A stretch of DNA of 64,000 bases from Flagellimonas profundi (GTDB lineage: Bacteria; Bacteroidota; Bacteroidia; Flavobacteriales; Flavobacteriaceae), in the NCBI RefSeq assembly GCF_017313275.1, contig NZ_JAFLNM010000002.1:854455-918454 (forward strand). Direction: 5' to 3'. A program made the position numbers and the translations under genes. Of the stretch, positions 37,276 to 44,533 are shown piece after piece (position 1 is the first letter of the stretch; every line of letters begins with the position of its first letter). A model generated the notes under the pieces. That model did not search any database and was not told where the DNA came from. It saw only the letters and a list, made by a program, of their open reading frames with translations.

Positions 37276-40200
37276 TTACTGTTCTTCATCCGGAATTATA
37301 GACTCCGGTATGCTATCCGTTGTTTCCAGTGGTATTGTTGAATCTCCCATGTCCGGATCCATTGGCATTGGTTCGTCCAGTACCTCTTCTCCATCGTCCA
37401 CAAACTGCGAGAACATATCTATATATTCATTAAAAATAATGGTCTCGGATTCTGCTAGCTGTTTGTCCTCGTTATCGATAAGGATATCAATGTTTCTTCG
37501 GTACGCCTGCATATCGGATAGGATGTCGTCAATTTTATCGTATTGCTCGTCCAGAGGGATGTTGGCGTAATATTCCAGATGTTCTTGATATACTTTTTTG
37601 AGTTTTTCGAACAGTTCTCGGGCCTTTTCAGTTTCACCTACTTTGTAATACCCATCTACAAAAGGTTCAACAAAAGCATAGTAGCCATAATGGTCTACCG
37701 GCATATTGTCCATGGCGATGTTGATTACATCCTTGGCCTTGTCAATTTTATTTTCCTCAATAAGCGTTTCCATTAAACGGGCCAAATTGCTTCGGAACGA
37801 TAGGCCTTGTGAACGTGTTTGTGGGTCATGATAAATTTTATCACTACCGGAGTTGCCCCAATCCCAGTCTTTCACGATATCGTACATCAAATCTGAATCA
37901 ATACGACCCATTTCAAAGGAGTTTCGGTTCGGGGTTTTTATGGGCACCAATTTGTACACCAGACCATCCAGCTGAAGGTAATCCTTCATCCAAATATATT
38001 CGGCACTATCAAAGCTTCCTCCAGAAAAATAGATGGGACGTTTCCAATCGTTGTTGGCAATAAGGTCCAGCATCAATATCCTGTTTTTGGGAAGTGCGCT
38101 TTGTGGCAGGTCAATATCGATATAATCCACAATCAAGGCAGAATCCTTTTCTTTTACCAGACCACTTTCCAGTACATTCTTTTTGTTAACGGGAATCCTG
38201 ATTTTATTGGTGGGATAGTACACAATATCCAAGGTGCTTTCCGAATATTGATTCAGATCGGCTCCTTGGCTACTTAAAATGTGTCTGAATTTTGTTTGGG
38301 GTTTATCGCTCCCGATCCAGTTCATGAAATCCTTGATGTTCCAACGATTGTCCGTAATCCCCCTGTAGTACACAGCATCCCTTGTTCCATAACTATACTT
38401 GTCGTGGGTAAGTTGGGAGGGGATCGCATCGCTCTCGTAGGCTTTGCGCTTCATTTGGTCTATATACCAATCGGTGGCAAAAAGACTCGTATTGACTACG
38501 CGAACATCGGTTCTATATTTTTCGATTTCTTGAGCATACCAAATAGGGAATGTATCGTTATCTCCAATGGTAAAGAGTATGGCTCCTGCATCTTCTTGGC
38601 ACGAGTCGAGATAAGCTTTTGCGGTGGATGGTGCAGTATACCTATTGGAACGGTCGTGATCGTCCCAATTCTGATATCCCATCAAAAGAGGAACGGCCAA
38701 CAAACATAATGTTGTGATGGCAGGCGCAGCAATTTTGGCCGAAATCAATTTTTTAAATTCTTCAAATAGCCCATAAACACCGATTCCTATCCAAATACAG
38801 AAAACGTAGAAGGATCCCACCAAGGAATAATCCCTTTCCCGGGGTTGGAAGATGTATGGGTTCGTATAAAATTGAATGGCAAGTCCCGTGAACATGAAAA
38901 ACACGAACAGCACCCAAAACTGTTTTGGGTTTTTGGATATCTGAAAGACAATCCCTAGAATCCCCAAAAGCAGTGGTAAGAAGAAATAGGTGTTGCGGCC
39001 TTTGTTGTTTTTCCAATCACTGGGGAGGTTTTCCTGACTGCCCAGTCGAATGCTATCAATAAAATTGATACCACTTAGCCAATTGCCATTTTCATCATAA
39101 CGACCTTGGACATCATTCTGTTTTCCGACAAAATTCCACATGAAGTAACGCATGTACATGTAACTGAACTGGAAATCGAACAAATATTCCAGGTTTTGTC
39201 CCAATGTTGGAGGCTCCACTTCAATGTATTCCCCGAACTCGCGCAAAAAGCGAATGTACTGCTCACTATCCAATTCACCTTGGGAGTAAGCTGTCTTAAA
39301 TTGATTTACAGCTTCGCGAAGTTCGTTGTTGGAGATATATTCTGATTTAATCCGGAAATCCAACGCTCCGAAATAGCGCATATAGTTTTCGGCATGCTGA
39401 TCGCTCCACATTCTGGGTAAAATGCCCACGTGTTTTTCGTTGGGACCTGGAATAGCCCCTTTGTAATGGTTTACGATGACATATTTCCCCAATTCCAAAT
39501 CCTTCTCATATTTGGGGCTGTCGTCCCTGTCTTCTCCGGCAGGAGCAAAGGTATCCGAATAATACGCTCCGTATACGGGACTGTCCACACCCGGATATTG
39601 TTCCCTGTTGTAGTATGCCAGTAGGGCCCTTGCGTCGGCAGGATTATTTTCGTTAACTACGGTTTTTGCATTAGCTCTTATCGGAAGCATCAACCAAGAG
39701 GAGAAGCCAAGAATAAGGAACATGAGGCAGAGAACAATAATGTTCAAATTGTAGTAATTGTTTTTTCGGGTATATCTCAGTCCAAAATAAAAAGCAGCTA
39801 TAAAAAGGAGCCCCATAATAATGGAACCCGAGTTGAAAGGAAGTCCAATTTCGTTGATAAAGAATACCTCGCTCCAACCAAACAACTCCAACACATAGGT
39901 CAAAGAAAATTTATAAACCAATATAAGAACTGCCACTACCGCTATATTGGCGAGCAGAAAATTCTTTACCGTAGTGGTTTTATATTTTTTAAAGTAATAG
40001 AGCAGCCCGATGGATGGAATGGCCAAAAATCCCATAAACTGGATTCCGAAGGTTAGTCCGATTACAAAACAGATGAGCATAAGCCAACGATGCCCTCTGG
40101 GGTCGCCCAAATTGTCTGTCCATTTTAAACCCAACCATAGCAATAGAGCCATAATTAAACTGGCCATGGCATATACTTCGGTTTCCACGGCATTGAACCA

Positions 40201-40617
40201 AAAACTATCGGAAAAAGTAAAGGCCAACGCTCCAACAAGACCACTTCCCAATATGGCAATAGCCTTACTATTTGATAAATCACCTTTTTTGGAAACCATT
40301 TTTCCTACCAGATTGGTAATGGTCCAAAAGGTGAACAAAACGGCAAATGCACTTGAAACTATGGATACCGCATTGACCATGAGCGCTATTTTGGTTTCGT
40401 CACCAAAGGCGAACATGGCGAAAAAAGCACCTATCATTTGAAGCAATGGAGCTCCTGGAGGGTGTCCTACTTGCAATTTTGCCGAGGTGGAAATATACTC
40501 CCCTGCATCCCAAAAACTTCCTGTGGGTTCAACGGTCAGGGCATAAACTATAAACGCGATGGCGAAGGAAACCCACCCGAGGATGGTGTCCCATTTTTTG
40601 AAGTCTTTTGCAAACAT
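37276..40617 (-). CDS. DUF2723 membrane protein, GT-C-like
   Basis: Very large membrane protein of 1113 residues. I start it at MFAKDFKKWD (ATG at 40615-40617) because the longer frame adds an unconserved lead and the chosen start leads directly into helix 1. The N-terminal half has about a dozen helices with the DUF2723 signature (GSFWDAGEYISTSAKLQVGHPPGAPLLQ), in which the acidic residue after the first helix resembles the catalytic Asp of GT-C glycosyltransferases. The rest is a long periplasmic region ending in helical, TPR-like and acidic stretches. A role in protein O-glycosylation is plausible but unproven. Confidence 0.9.
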   Translation of the reverse strand: MFAKDFKKWDTILGWVSFAIAFIVYALTVEPTGSFWDAGEYISTSAKLQVGHPPGAPLLQMIGAFFAMFAFGDETKIALMVNAVSIVSSAFAVLFTFWTITNLVGKMVSKKGDLSNSKAIAILGSGLVGALAFTFSDSFWFNAVETEVYAMASLIMALLLWLGLKWTDNLGDPRGHRWLMLICFVIGLTFGIQFMGFLAIPSIGLLYYFKKYKTTTVKNFLLANIAVVAVLILVYKFSLTYVLELFGWSEVFFINEIGLPFNSGSIIMGLLFIAAFYFGLRYTRKNNYYNLNIIVLCLMFLILGFSSWLMLPIRANAKTVVNENNPADARALLAYYNREQYPGVDSPVYGAYYSDTFAPAGEDRDDSPKYEKDLELGKYVIVNHYKGAIPGPNEKHVGILPRMWSDQHAENYMRYFGALDFRIKSEYISNNELREAVNQFKTAYSQGELDSEQYIRFLREFGEYIEVEPPTLGQNLEYLFDFQFSYMYMRYFMWNFVGKQNDVQGRYDENGNWLSGINFIDSIRLGSQENLPSDWKNNKGRNTYFFLPLLLGILGIVFQISKNPKQFWVLFVFFMFTGLAIQFYTNPYIFQPRERDYSLVGSFYVFCIWIGIGVYGLFEEFKKLISAKIAAPAITTLCLLAVPLLMGYQNWDDHDRSNRYTAPSTAKAYLDSCQEDAGAILFTIGDNDTFPIWYAQEIEKYRTDVRVVNTSLFATDWYIDQMKRKAYESDAIPSQLTHDKYSYGTRDAVYYRGITDNRWNIKDFMNWIGSDKPQTKFRHILSSQGADLNQYSESTLDIVYYPTNKIRIPVNKKNVLESGLVKEKDSALIVDYIDIDLPQSALPKNRILMLDLIANNDWKRPIYFSGGSFDSAEYIWMKDYLQLDGLVYKLVPIKTPNRNSFEMGRIDSDLMYDIVKDWDWGNSGSDKIYHDPQTRSQGLSFRSNLARLMETLIEENKIDKAKDVINIAMDNMPVDHYGYYAFVEPFVDGYYKVGETEKARELFEKLKKVYQEHLEYYANIPLDEQYDKIDDILSDMQAYRRNIDILIDNEDKQLAESETIIFNEYIDMFSQFVDDGEEVLDEPMPMDPDMGDSTIPLETTDSIPESIIPDEEQ

Positions 40618-40738
40618 AGAGTTGGTTGTTAACCGAATTGTGGCGAATTTAGTAAATATAGAACAGAAGCCTAACGCTTTTTGGAAAACCTTTAACACCC
40701 GTTATAAAGAAAAATAGCATGTATTCTTGCCAAAAATA

Positions 40739-40769
40739 TTTGTTGAAACCAAACTTTGTTTTAAATTTG
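40739..40769 (+). promoter_or_regulatory. promoter of tRNA-Gln
   Basis: TTTG (40739-40742), a 19-base spacer and TAAATTTG (40762-40769) match the Bacteroidota -33/-7 consensus, 18 bases before the tRNA 5' end. Confidence 0.75.
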
Positions 40770-40787
40770 CACGCTCAAATAAGGCAC

Positions 40788-40858
40788 TGACCCATGGTGT
40801 AATTGGCAACACAGCTGGTTTTGGTCCAGTCGTTCTAGGTTCGAGTCCTAGTGGGTCA
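40788..40858 (+). tRNA. tRNA-Gln (anticodon TTG)
   Basis: Cloverleaf of 71 bases. The acceptor stem TGACCCA pairs with TGGGTCA, the anticodon loop TTTTGGT presents TTG (reading CAA), and the T-loop is GGTTCGAGTCC. The 3' CCA is not encoded. A consensus promoter lies upstream and a terminator-like hairpin follows. Confidence 0.96.
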
Positions 40859-40862
40859 ACTT

Positions 40863-40901
40863 AAAGCCCTTCTAAGTCGTTTGATTTGGAAGGGTTTTTT
40901 A
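40863..40901 (+). terminator. intrinsic terminator after tRNA-Gln
   Basis: CCCTTC (40867-40872) pairs with GAAGGG (40889-40894), followed by six T. It begins five bases after the tRNA 3' end. Confidence 0.75.
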
Positions 40902-40964
40902 TTGGGCTTAATTCCTATCCAAATGGGATGATTTAAATGAAATTAAAAAAATTTGCATATATTT

Positions 40965-40988
40965 GTACTAAATGAACTGAAATAGTAC
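40965..40988. promoter_or_regulatory. candidate TetR operator, site 1
   Basis: GTACTA and TAGTAC form an inverted pair in a 24-base site (GTAC-N16-GTAC) ending eight bases before the TetR start. The word TATATTTG (40958-40965), a possible -7 element, overlaps its first base. The same arrangement recurs upstream of the flavoprotein gene at 41585-41608. Confidence 0.6.
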
Positions 40989-40996
40989 ATATAATT

Positions 40997-41566
40997 ATGA
41001 ATGTTCGAACTAGGGTATTGCGTGTCGCCAAAGAAAGGTTTCTAAAGTATGGTTTCTATAAGGTTTCCATGGATAGTTTGGTTAAGGAACTTAGGACTAG
41101 CAAGAGTAGCCTCTACAATCATTTTGACTCCAAAGAAGAATTGGTCAAGGCGGTCATGGAGAGTTTGAACAATGAAATAAATGCTAAACTAGAAGAAATT
41201 TTAGATGACGATCAAAATAGCTTTAAAGGAAAGCTAGACGCTATTTCTGATTTCACTAGAAATTTATTGTTGAATGTCAGTGAGGAATTTTTAAAAGATT
41301 TAGAAATAAACACACCTGATATCTGGGATGAATATCAAAAGAACAGAATAGAACGAATCAACAAATATTATCGAAGGCTTTTTCAAATTGGAATTGACGA
41401 AGGTATTGTCAAGAGTGATGTGAATCTGGATGTAATTATCGCAATCTATTTCAATCTTATGGAGTTGCCCTTAAAGAATAGATATATCGATCTTTTGAAC
41501 ATGAACAGTCAAGACATTTATACTGAGGTAACGAATGTTTTTCTTAATGGTATCATGGTAGACTAA
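40997..41566 (+). CDS. TetR/AcrR family transcriptional regulator
   Basis: One-domain regulator with ligand pocket, 189 residues. The N-terminal helix-turn-helix is clear (VSMDSLVKELRTSKSSLYNHFDSKEELV, about 22-50), and the rest is helical. It is followed after 57 bases by a flavoprotein operon on the same strand. Near-identical GTAC-N16-GTAC sites precede both, which suggests autoregulation plus control of that operon. The ligand is unknown. Confidence 0.92.
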   Translation: MNVRTRVLRVAKERFLKYGFYKVSMDSLVKELRTSKSSLYNHFDSKEELVKAVMESLNNEINAKLEEILDDDQNSFKGKLDAISDFTRNLLLNVSEEFLKDLEINTPDIWDEYQKNRIERINKYYRRLFQIGIDEGIVKSDVNLDVIIAIYFNLMELPLKNRYIDLLNMNSQDIYTEVTNVFLNGIMVD

Positions 41567-41584
41567 ATTTTTTTTAAACCAATA

Positions 41585-41608
41585 GTACTCAAAAAACCAT
41601 TTTAGTAC
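41585..41608. promoter_or_regulatory. candidate TetR operator, site 2
   Basis: GTACTC...TTAGTAC, again GTAC-N16-GTAC over 24 bases, located 15 bases before the flavoprotein start. It matches site 1 at the outer GTACT and AGTAC words and shares the A-rich left and T-rich right flanks. Confidence 0.6.
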
Positions 41609-41623
41609 ACAAAATAAAAAAAC

Positions 41624-42958
41624 ATGAACGCTTTTAATACTGAAACAATAAATCCCACGACTCAAGATTTACCCGTAGCTATAATTGGAGGAGGTCCAGT
41701 TGGTCTAGCGGCAGCGGCTCATTTAAAAAATTGCGGCCAAAATTTTGTTCTCTTCGAATCTGCAGAGGAAGTCGGGGCCAATATTCTATCGTGGGGGCAT
41801 GTGCCTTTGTTTTCACCATGGGAATACAATATCGATAAAGTGGCCGAAAAACTTTTAAGAGCAGAGCATGTGGAAATACCAAACAAAGAACTTGTCCCCA
41901 GCGGAAATGAAATTGTCCATCAATATTTAAAACCACTTGCAAAATTAAAAGGAATAAAAGAGAACATCCATTTAAACTCCAAAGTTTTGGCCATTGGCAG
42001 AACAGGACTGGATAAAACAAAAACCCTTGGTAGGGAAAAATTGCCTTTTTCCATTCAGGTAAAAGAAAATGGTCAATTTAAAACATATTCGGCAAGAGGG
42101 GTAATAGATGCTTCAGGTACATGGCACAACCCCAACCCCATAGGTTCTGGGGGAATATTTGCTGTTGGTGAACTTGAGAACCGCAAACTCATCCATTATG
42201 GAATGCCAGACGTTAAAGGCAAGGCACGAGAAACATTCGCTAACAAATCCATCTTGGTTGTTGGGGGAGGACATTCGGCCATTGGGTCCATATTGGCTCT
42301 GAACTCAATCTCCAAAGAATTTCCAAATACCAAGATTCATTGGATCCTGAGAAAGGAAAGAGTCGAAGATGTTTATGGTGGTCAAGAGGCCGATGAATTT
42401 AAATCCAGGGGAGCTTTGGGCATTGCCATAGAGAGGCTCGTCAATACTGGTGCCGTGGAAGTCCACACACCGGTTTACATCAACGAAATAAGGAAAACAA
42501 TAAATGGATTGCTCATCAGGGGCACTAAACAAGAAGAATTATTCCTATTGGGTGGAATTGATGAAATAATCAGTTGTACTGGCACACGACCTGATTTTGA
42601 CTTTTTAAGGGAAGTCAGATTTGAGTCCGATGCATTTTTGGAATGTGTTCCGGCATTAACCGATTTGATCGATCCCAATATTCATAGTTGTGGAACGGTT
42701 CGCCCCCATGGTGAGTCAGAACTAAGGCAAAAGGAAAAAGATTTTTACATCGTGGGCATGAAAAGTTACGGTAGGGCCCCCACCTTTTTAATGGCAACAG
42801 GATACGAACAGGTAAGGTCGATTGTCGCCCATATAAACGGGGATTATGAAAGCGCAAAAAAGGTAGAGTTACATCTACCCGAAACTGGAGTCTGTAGCTC
42901 TGGGTTGATGGAAAAGACAAATAAAGAGGCCAAGTGCGACACCAGTTGCGGAGGCTAG
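41624..42958 (+). CDS. FAD/NAD(P)-dependent oxidoreductase
   Basis: Two-dinucleotide-binding flavoprotein of 444 residues. An FAD-binding GGGPVG motif appears near residues 23-28 (AIIGGGPVGLAAAAHL) and a second Rossmann motif for NAD(P) appears mid-protein (ILVVGGGHSAIGSILAL). It resembles flavin-dependent monooxygenases or thioredoxin-reductase-like oxidoreductases of unknown substrate. The tail is cysteine-rich (CSSG..., CDTSCGG) and might bind metal or carry redox thiols. It is the first gene of the cluster downstream of the TetR regulator. Confidence 0.88.
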   Translation: MNAFNTETINPTTQDLPVAIIGGGPVGLAAAAHLKNCGQNFVLFESAEEVGANILSWGHVPLFSPWEYNIDKVAEKLLRAEHVEIPNKELVPSGNEIVHQYLKPLAKLKGIKENIHLNSKVLAIGRTGLDKTKTLGREKLPFSIQVKENGQFKTYSARGVIDASGTWHNPNPIGSGGIFAVGELENRKLIHYGMPDVKGKARETFANKSILVVGGGHSAIGSILALNSISKEFPNTKIHWILRKERVEDVYGGQEADEFKSRGALGIAIERLVNTGAVEVHTPVYINEIRKTINGLLIRGTKQEELFLLGGIDEIISCTGTRPDFDFLREVRFESDAFLECVPALTDLIDPNIHSCGTVRPHGESELRQKEKDFYIVGMKSYGRAPTFLMATGYEQVRSIVAHINGDYESAKKVELHLPETGVCSSGLMEKTNKEAKCDTSCGG

Positions 42959-43013
42959 AAATGGTGTCCGAAGAAAGAGCCCAAATAGTATTGAAAATAT
43001 AAAGATGTAGGTG

Positions 43014-43841
43014 ATGAAAATAGCAAGAATACAAACAGGGAAAGTTAGAATCAAAGAAAGTCAAATAAGCAGGACCAACGGAATCACCCCTCCAATGGCC
43101 AAAGTCTTGTTCAGTAAAAAATGGGCCGATTGGGTTCCGATCTATGCATGGGTGATTGAACATGAAGAAGGTTTTATAGTCGTTGACACGGGCGAAACCT
43201 ATAAAACAAGTGTAAAAGGATATCTTCCGAAATGGCACCCTTATTACGCATTGGCCGTAGATTTTGATGTAAAGCCAGAAGATGAAATTGGTCCACAATT
43301 GTTAAAAATGGGAATTGACCCCAAAAAAGATGTAAATAAGGTAGTATTAACGCATTTACATACAGACCATGCCGGAGGCTTACATCATTTTCCCAATGCT
43401 GATATCCTTATTGAAAGGAAAGAGTTTAAAAATGCATCCGGATTAAAAGGTATCCTGGCAGGATATTTACCCCATAGATGGCCCAAATGGCTTGATCCAA
43501 TACTCATAGACCTACCGGATAAACCTTATTTTTCATTTGATAAGAGTATGCCCGTTACCAAGGACGGCAAGGTAATGATCGTTGCTACTCCTGGACATGT
43601 GGCCAATCATATTTCCGTGATAGTAGAAATAGATGGGATATATTATTTCTTGGCGGGGGACACTTCCTACACCCAAGAAAATCTGCTCAATAAGGTGCCT
43701 GATGGAATAGGTACTGTTGAGAGTATTGGAACCCTTGAAAACATACTGGCATTTTCAAGAGAAAATCCAACTATCTATTTGCCTTCACATGACCCATTGA
43801 TCCCGGAAAGAATAGAACATGAACAAGTGGTTCAATGGTAA
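43014..43841 (+). CDS. MBL-fold hydrolase, AHL-lactonase-like
   Basis: Metallo-beta-lactamase-fold hydrolase of 276 codons at most. The dinuclear zinc motif HLHTDH is at 114-119, and later ligands lie in ATPGHVANH, LAGDTSYT and LPSHDP, so the site is complete. The overall order resembles AiiA-type N-acyl-homoserine lactonases, but other lactones or esters are possible. I prefer the ATG at 43014; a GTG directly before it is the alternative. It lies 55 bases after the flavoprotein gene, likely in the same operon. Confidence 0.88.
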   Translation: MKIARIQTGKVRIKESQISRTNGITPPMAKVLFSKKWADWVPIYAWVIEHEEGFIVVDTGETYKTSVKGYLPKWHPYYALAVDFDVKPEDEIGPQLLKMGIDPKKDVNKVVLTHLHTDHAGGLHHFPNADILIERKEFKNASGLKGILAGYLPHRWPKWLDPILIDLPDKPYFSFDKSMPVTKDGKVMIVATPGHVANHISVIVEIDGIYYFLAGDTSYTQENLLNKVPDGIGTVESIGTLENILAFSRENPTIYLPSHDPLIPERIEHEQVVQW

Positions 43842-43913
43842 AAAATGGTGCCGGGCCACAGATTAAAACAATTAAAGGAATAGCAATAATTATAAACTTC
43901 AAAAACAAATATT

Positions 43914-44372
43914 ATGGAACGAATTACCTATTATGATATTCCAAAAGGAATGTTCGAAAATTTAATGACGACGGAAGATTTTATCAATCAATCCCCTTTA
44001 GGGATTAAGCTGTTGGAACTGATAAGATTGCGGGTTGCCCAAAAAAACGGTTGTGCTTATTGTGTGGATATGCACCACAAGGAACTAAAACACCTAGGAG
44101 AGACTGATCTGAGACTTTCTTCCTTATGCGTATGGAAAGAGACCCCATATTTCACCGAAAAAGAAGAGGCAGCGCTCAACCTGACCGATGCACTTACCAA
44201 GATGAGCAGAGATCCTTTGCCCGAAGCAACATTTGATGCATTGACCCCGCATTTTAGCAAGGAAGAGATTTGCTATTTAACGTTGGCGATTTCCCAAATA
44301 AATACATGGACCCGCTTGATGAAAACCTTCAGGTTTGTTCCTGGAAATTATCAAGTAAAAGAAACGGTCTAA
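43914..44372 (+). CDS. carboxymuconolactone decarboxylase/AhpD-like protein
   Basis: AhpD-fold helical protein of 152 residues. The redox motif CAYC and its following histidine lie at about 44-51 (KNGCAYCVDMHHKEL), as in AhpD-type alkylhydroperoxidases, so disulfide-linked peroxidase activity is more likely than decarboxylation. It is third in the TetR-linked gene set, 72 bases after the MBL-fold gene. Confidence 0.92.
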   Translation: MERITYYDIPKGMFENLMTTEDFINQSPLGIKLLELIRLRVAQKNGCAYCVDMHHKELKHLGETDLRLSSLCVWKETPYFTEKEEAALNLTDALTKMSRDPLPEATFDALTPHFSKEEICYLTLAISQINTWTRLMKTFRFVPGNYQVKETV

Positions 44373-44387
44373 AAGCATTCCAATTAT

Positions 44388-44399
44388 CCAATTAATTGG
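44388..44399. repeat. 12-base perfect palindrome
   Basis: CCAATTAATTGG, 16 bases after the AhpD-like gene, in the gap before the M61 fusion gene. It could be a regulator site; no second copy was noticed. Confidence 0.45.
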
Positions 44400-44443
44400 A
44401 AACACAGTTTACACTGGTCGAAATCTAATGTTTTGTGGTTTTT

Positions 44444-44484
44444 AGGGAAGGAGGATACCTCAAGGTTTTGTATTCCCTTCCCTT
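44444..44484 (+). terminator. long hairpin before the M61 fusion gene
   Basis: A stem of about 14 pairs with one bulge joins AGGGAAGGAGGATAC (44444-44458) to GTATTCCCTTCCCT (44470-44483). It lies 72 bases after one gene and 50 bases before the next. Only a short T run follows, so it may be a weak terminator or a structured leader of the next gene. Confidence 0.5.
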
Positions 44485-44533
44485 TAATGCATGAATTGGA
44501 TGAACCATGTTGGACTAATAATAATTGAACAAA

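Noticed and set aside
43011..43841. Firm naming of the MBL-fold protein as an AHL lactonase (aiiA)
   Set aside because: The zinc motif is shared by many MBL hydrolases; without a profile match the substrate cannot be fixed, so no gene symbol was given.
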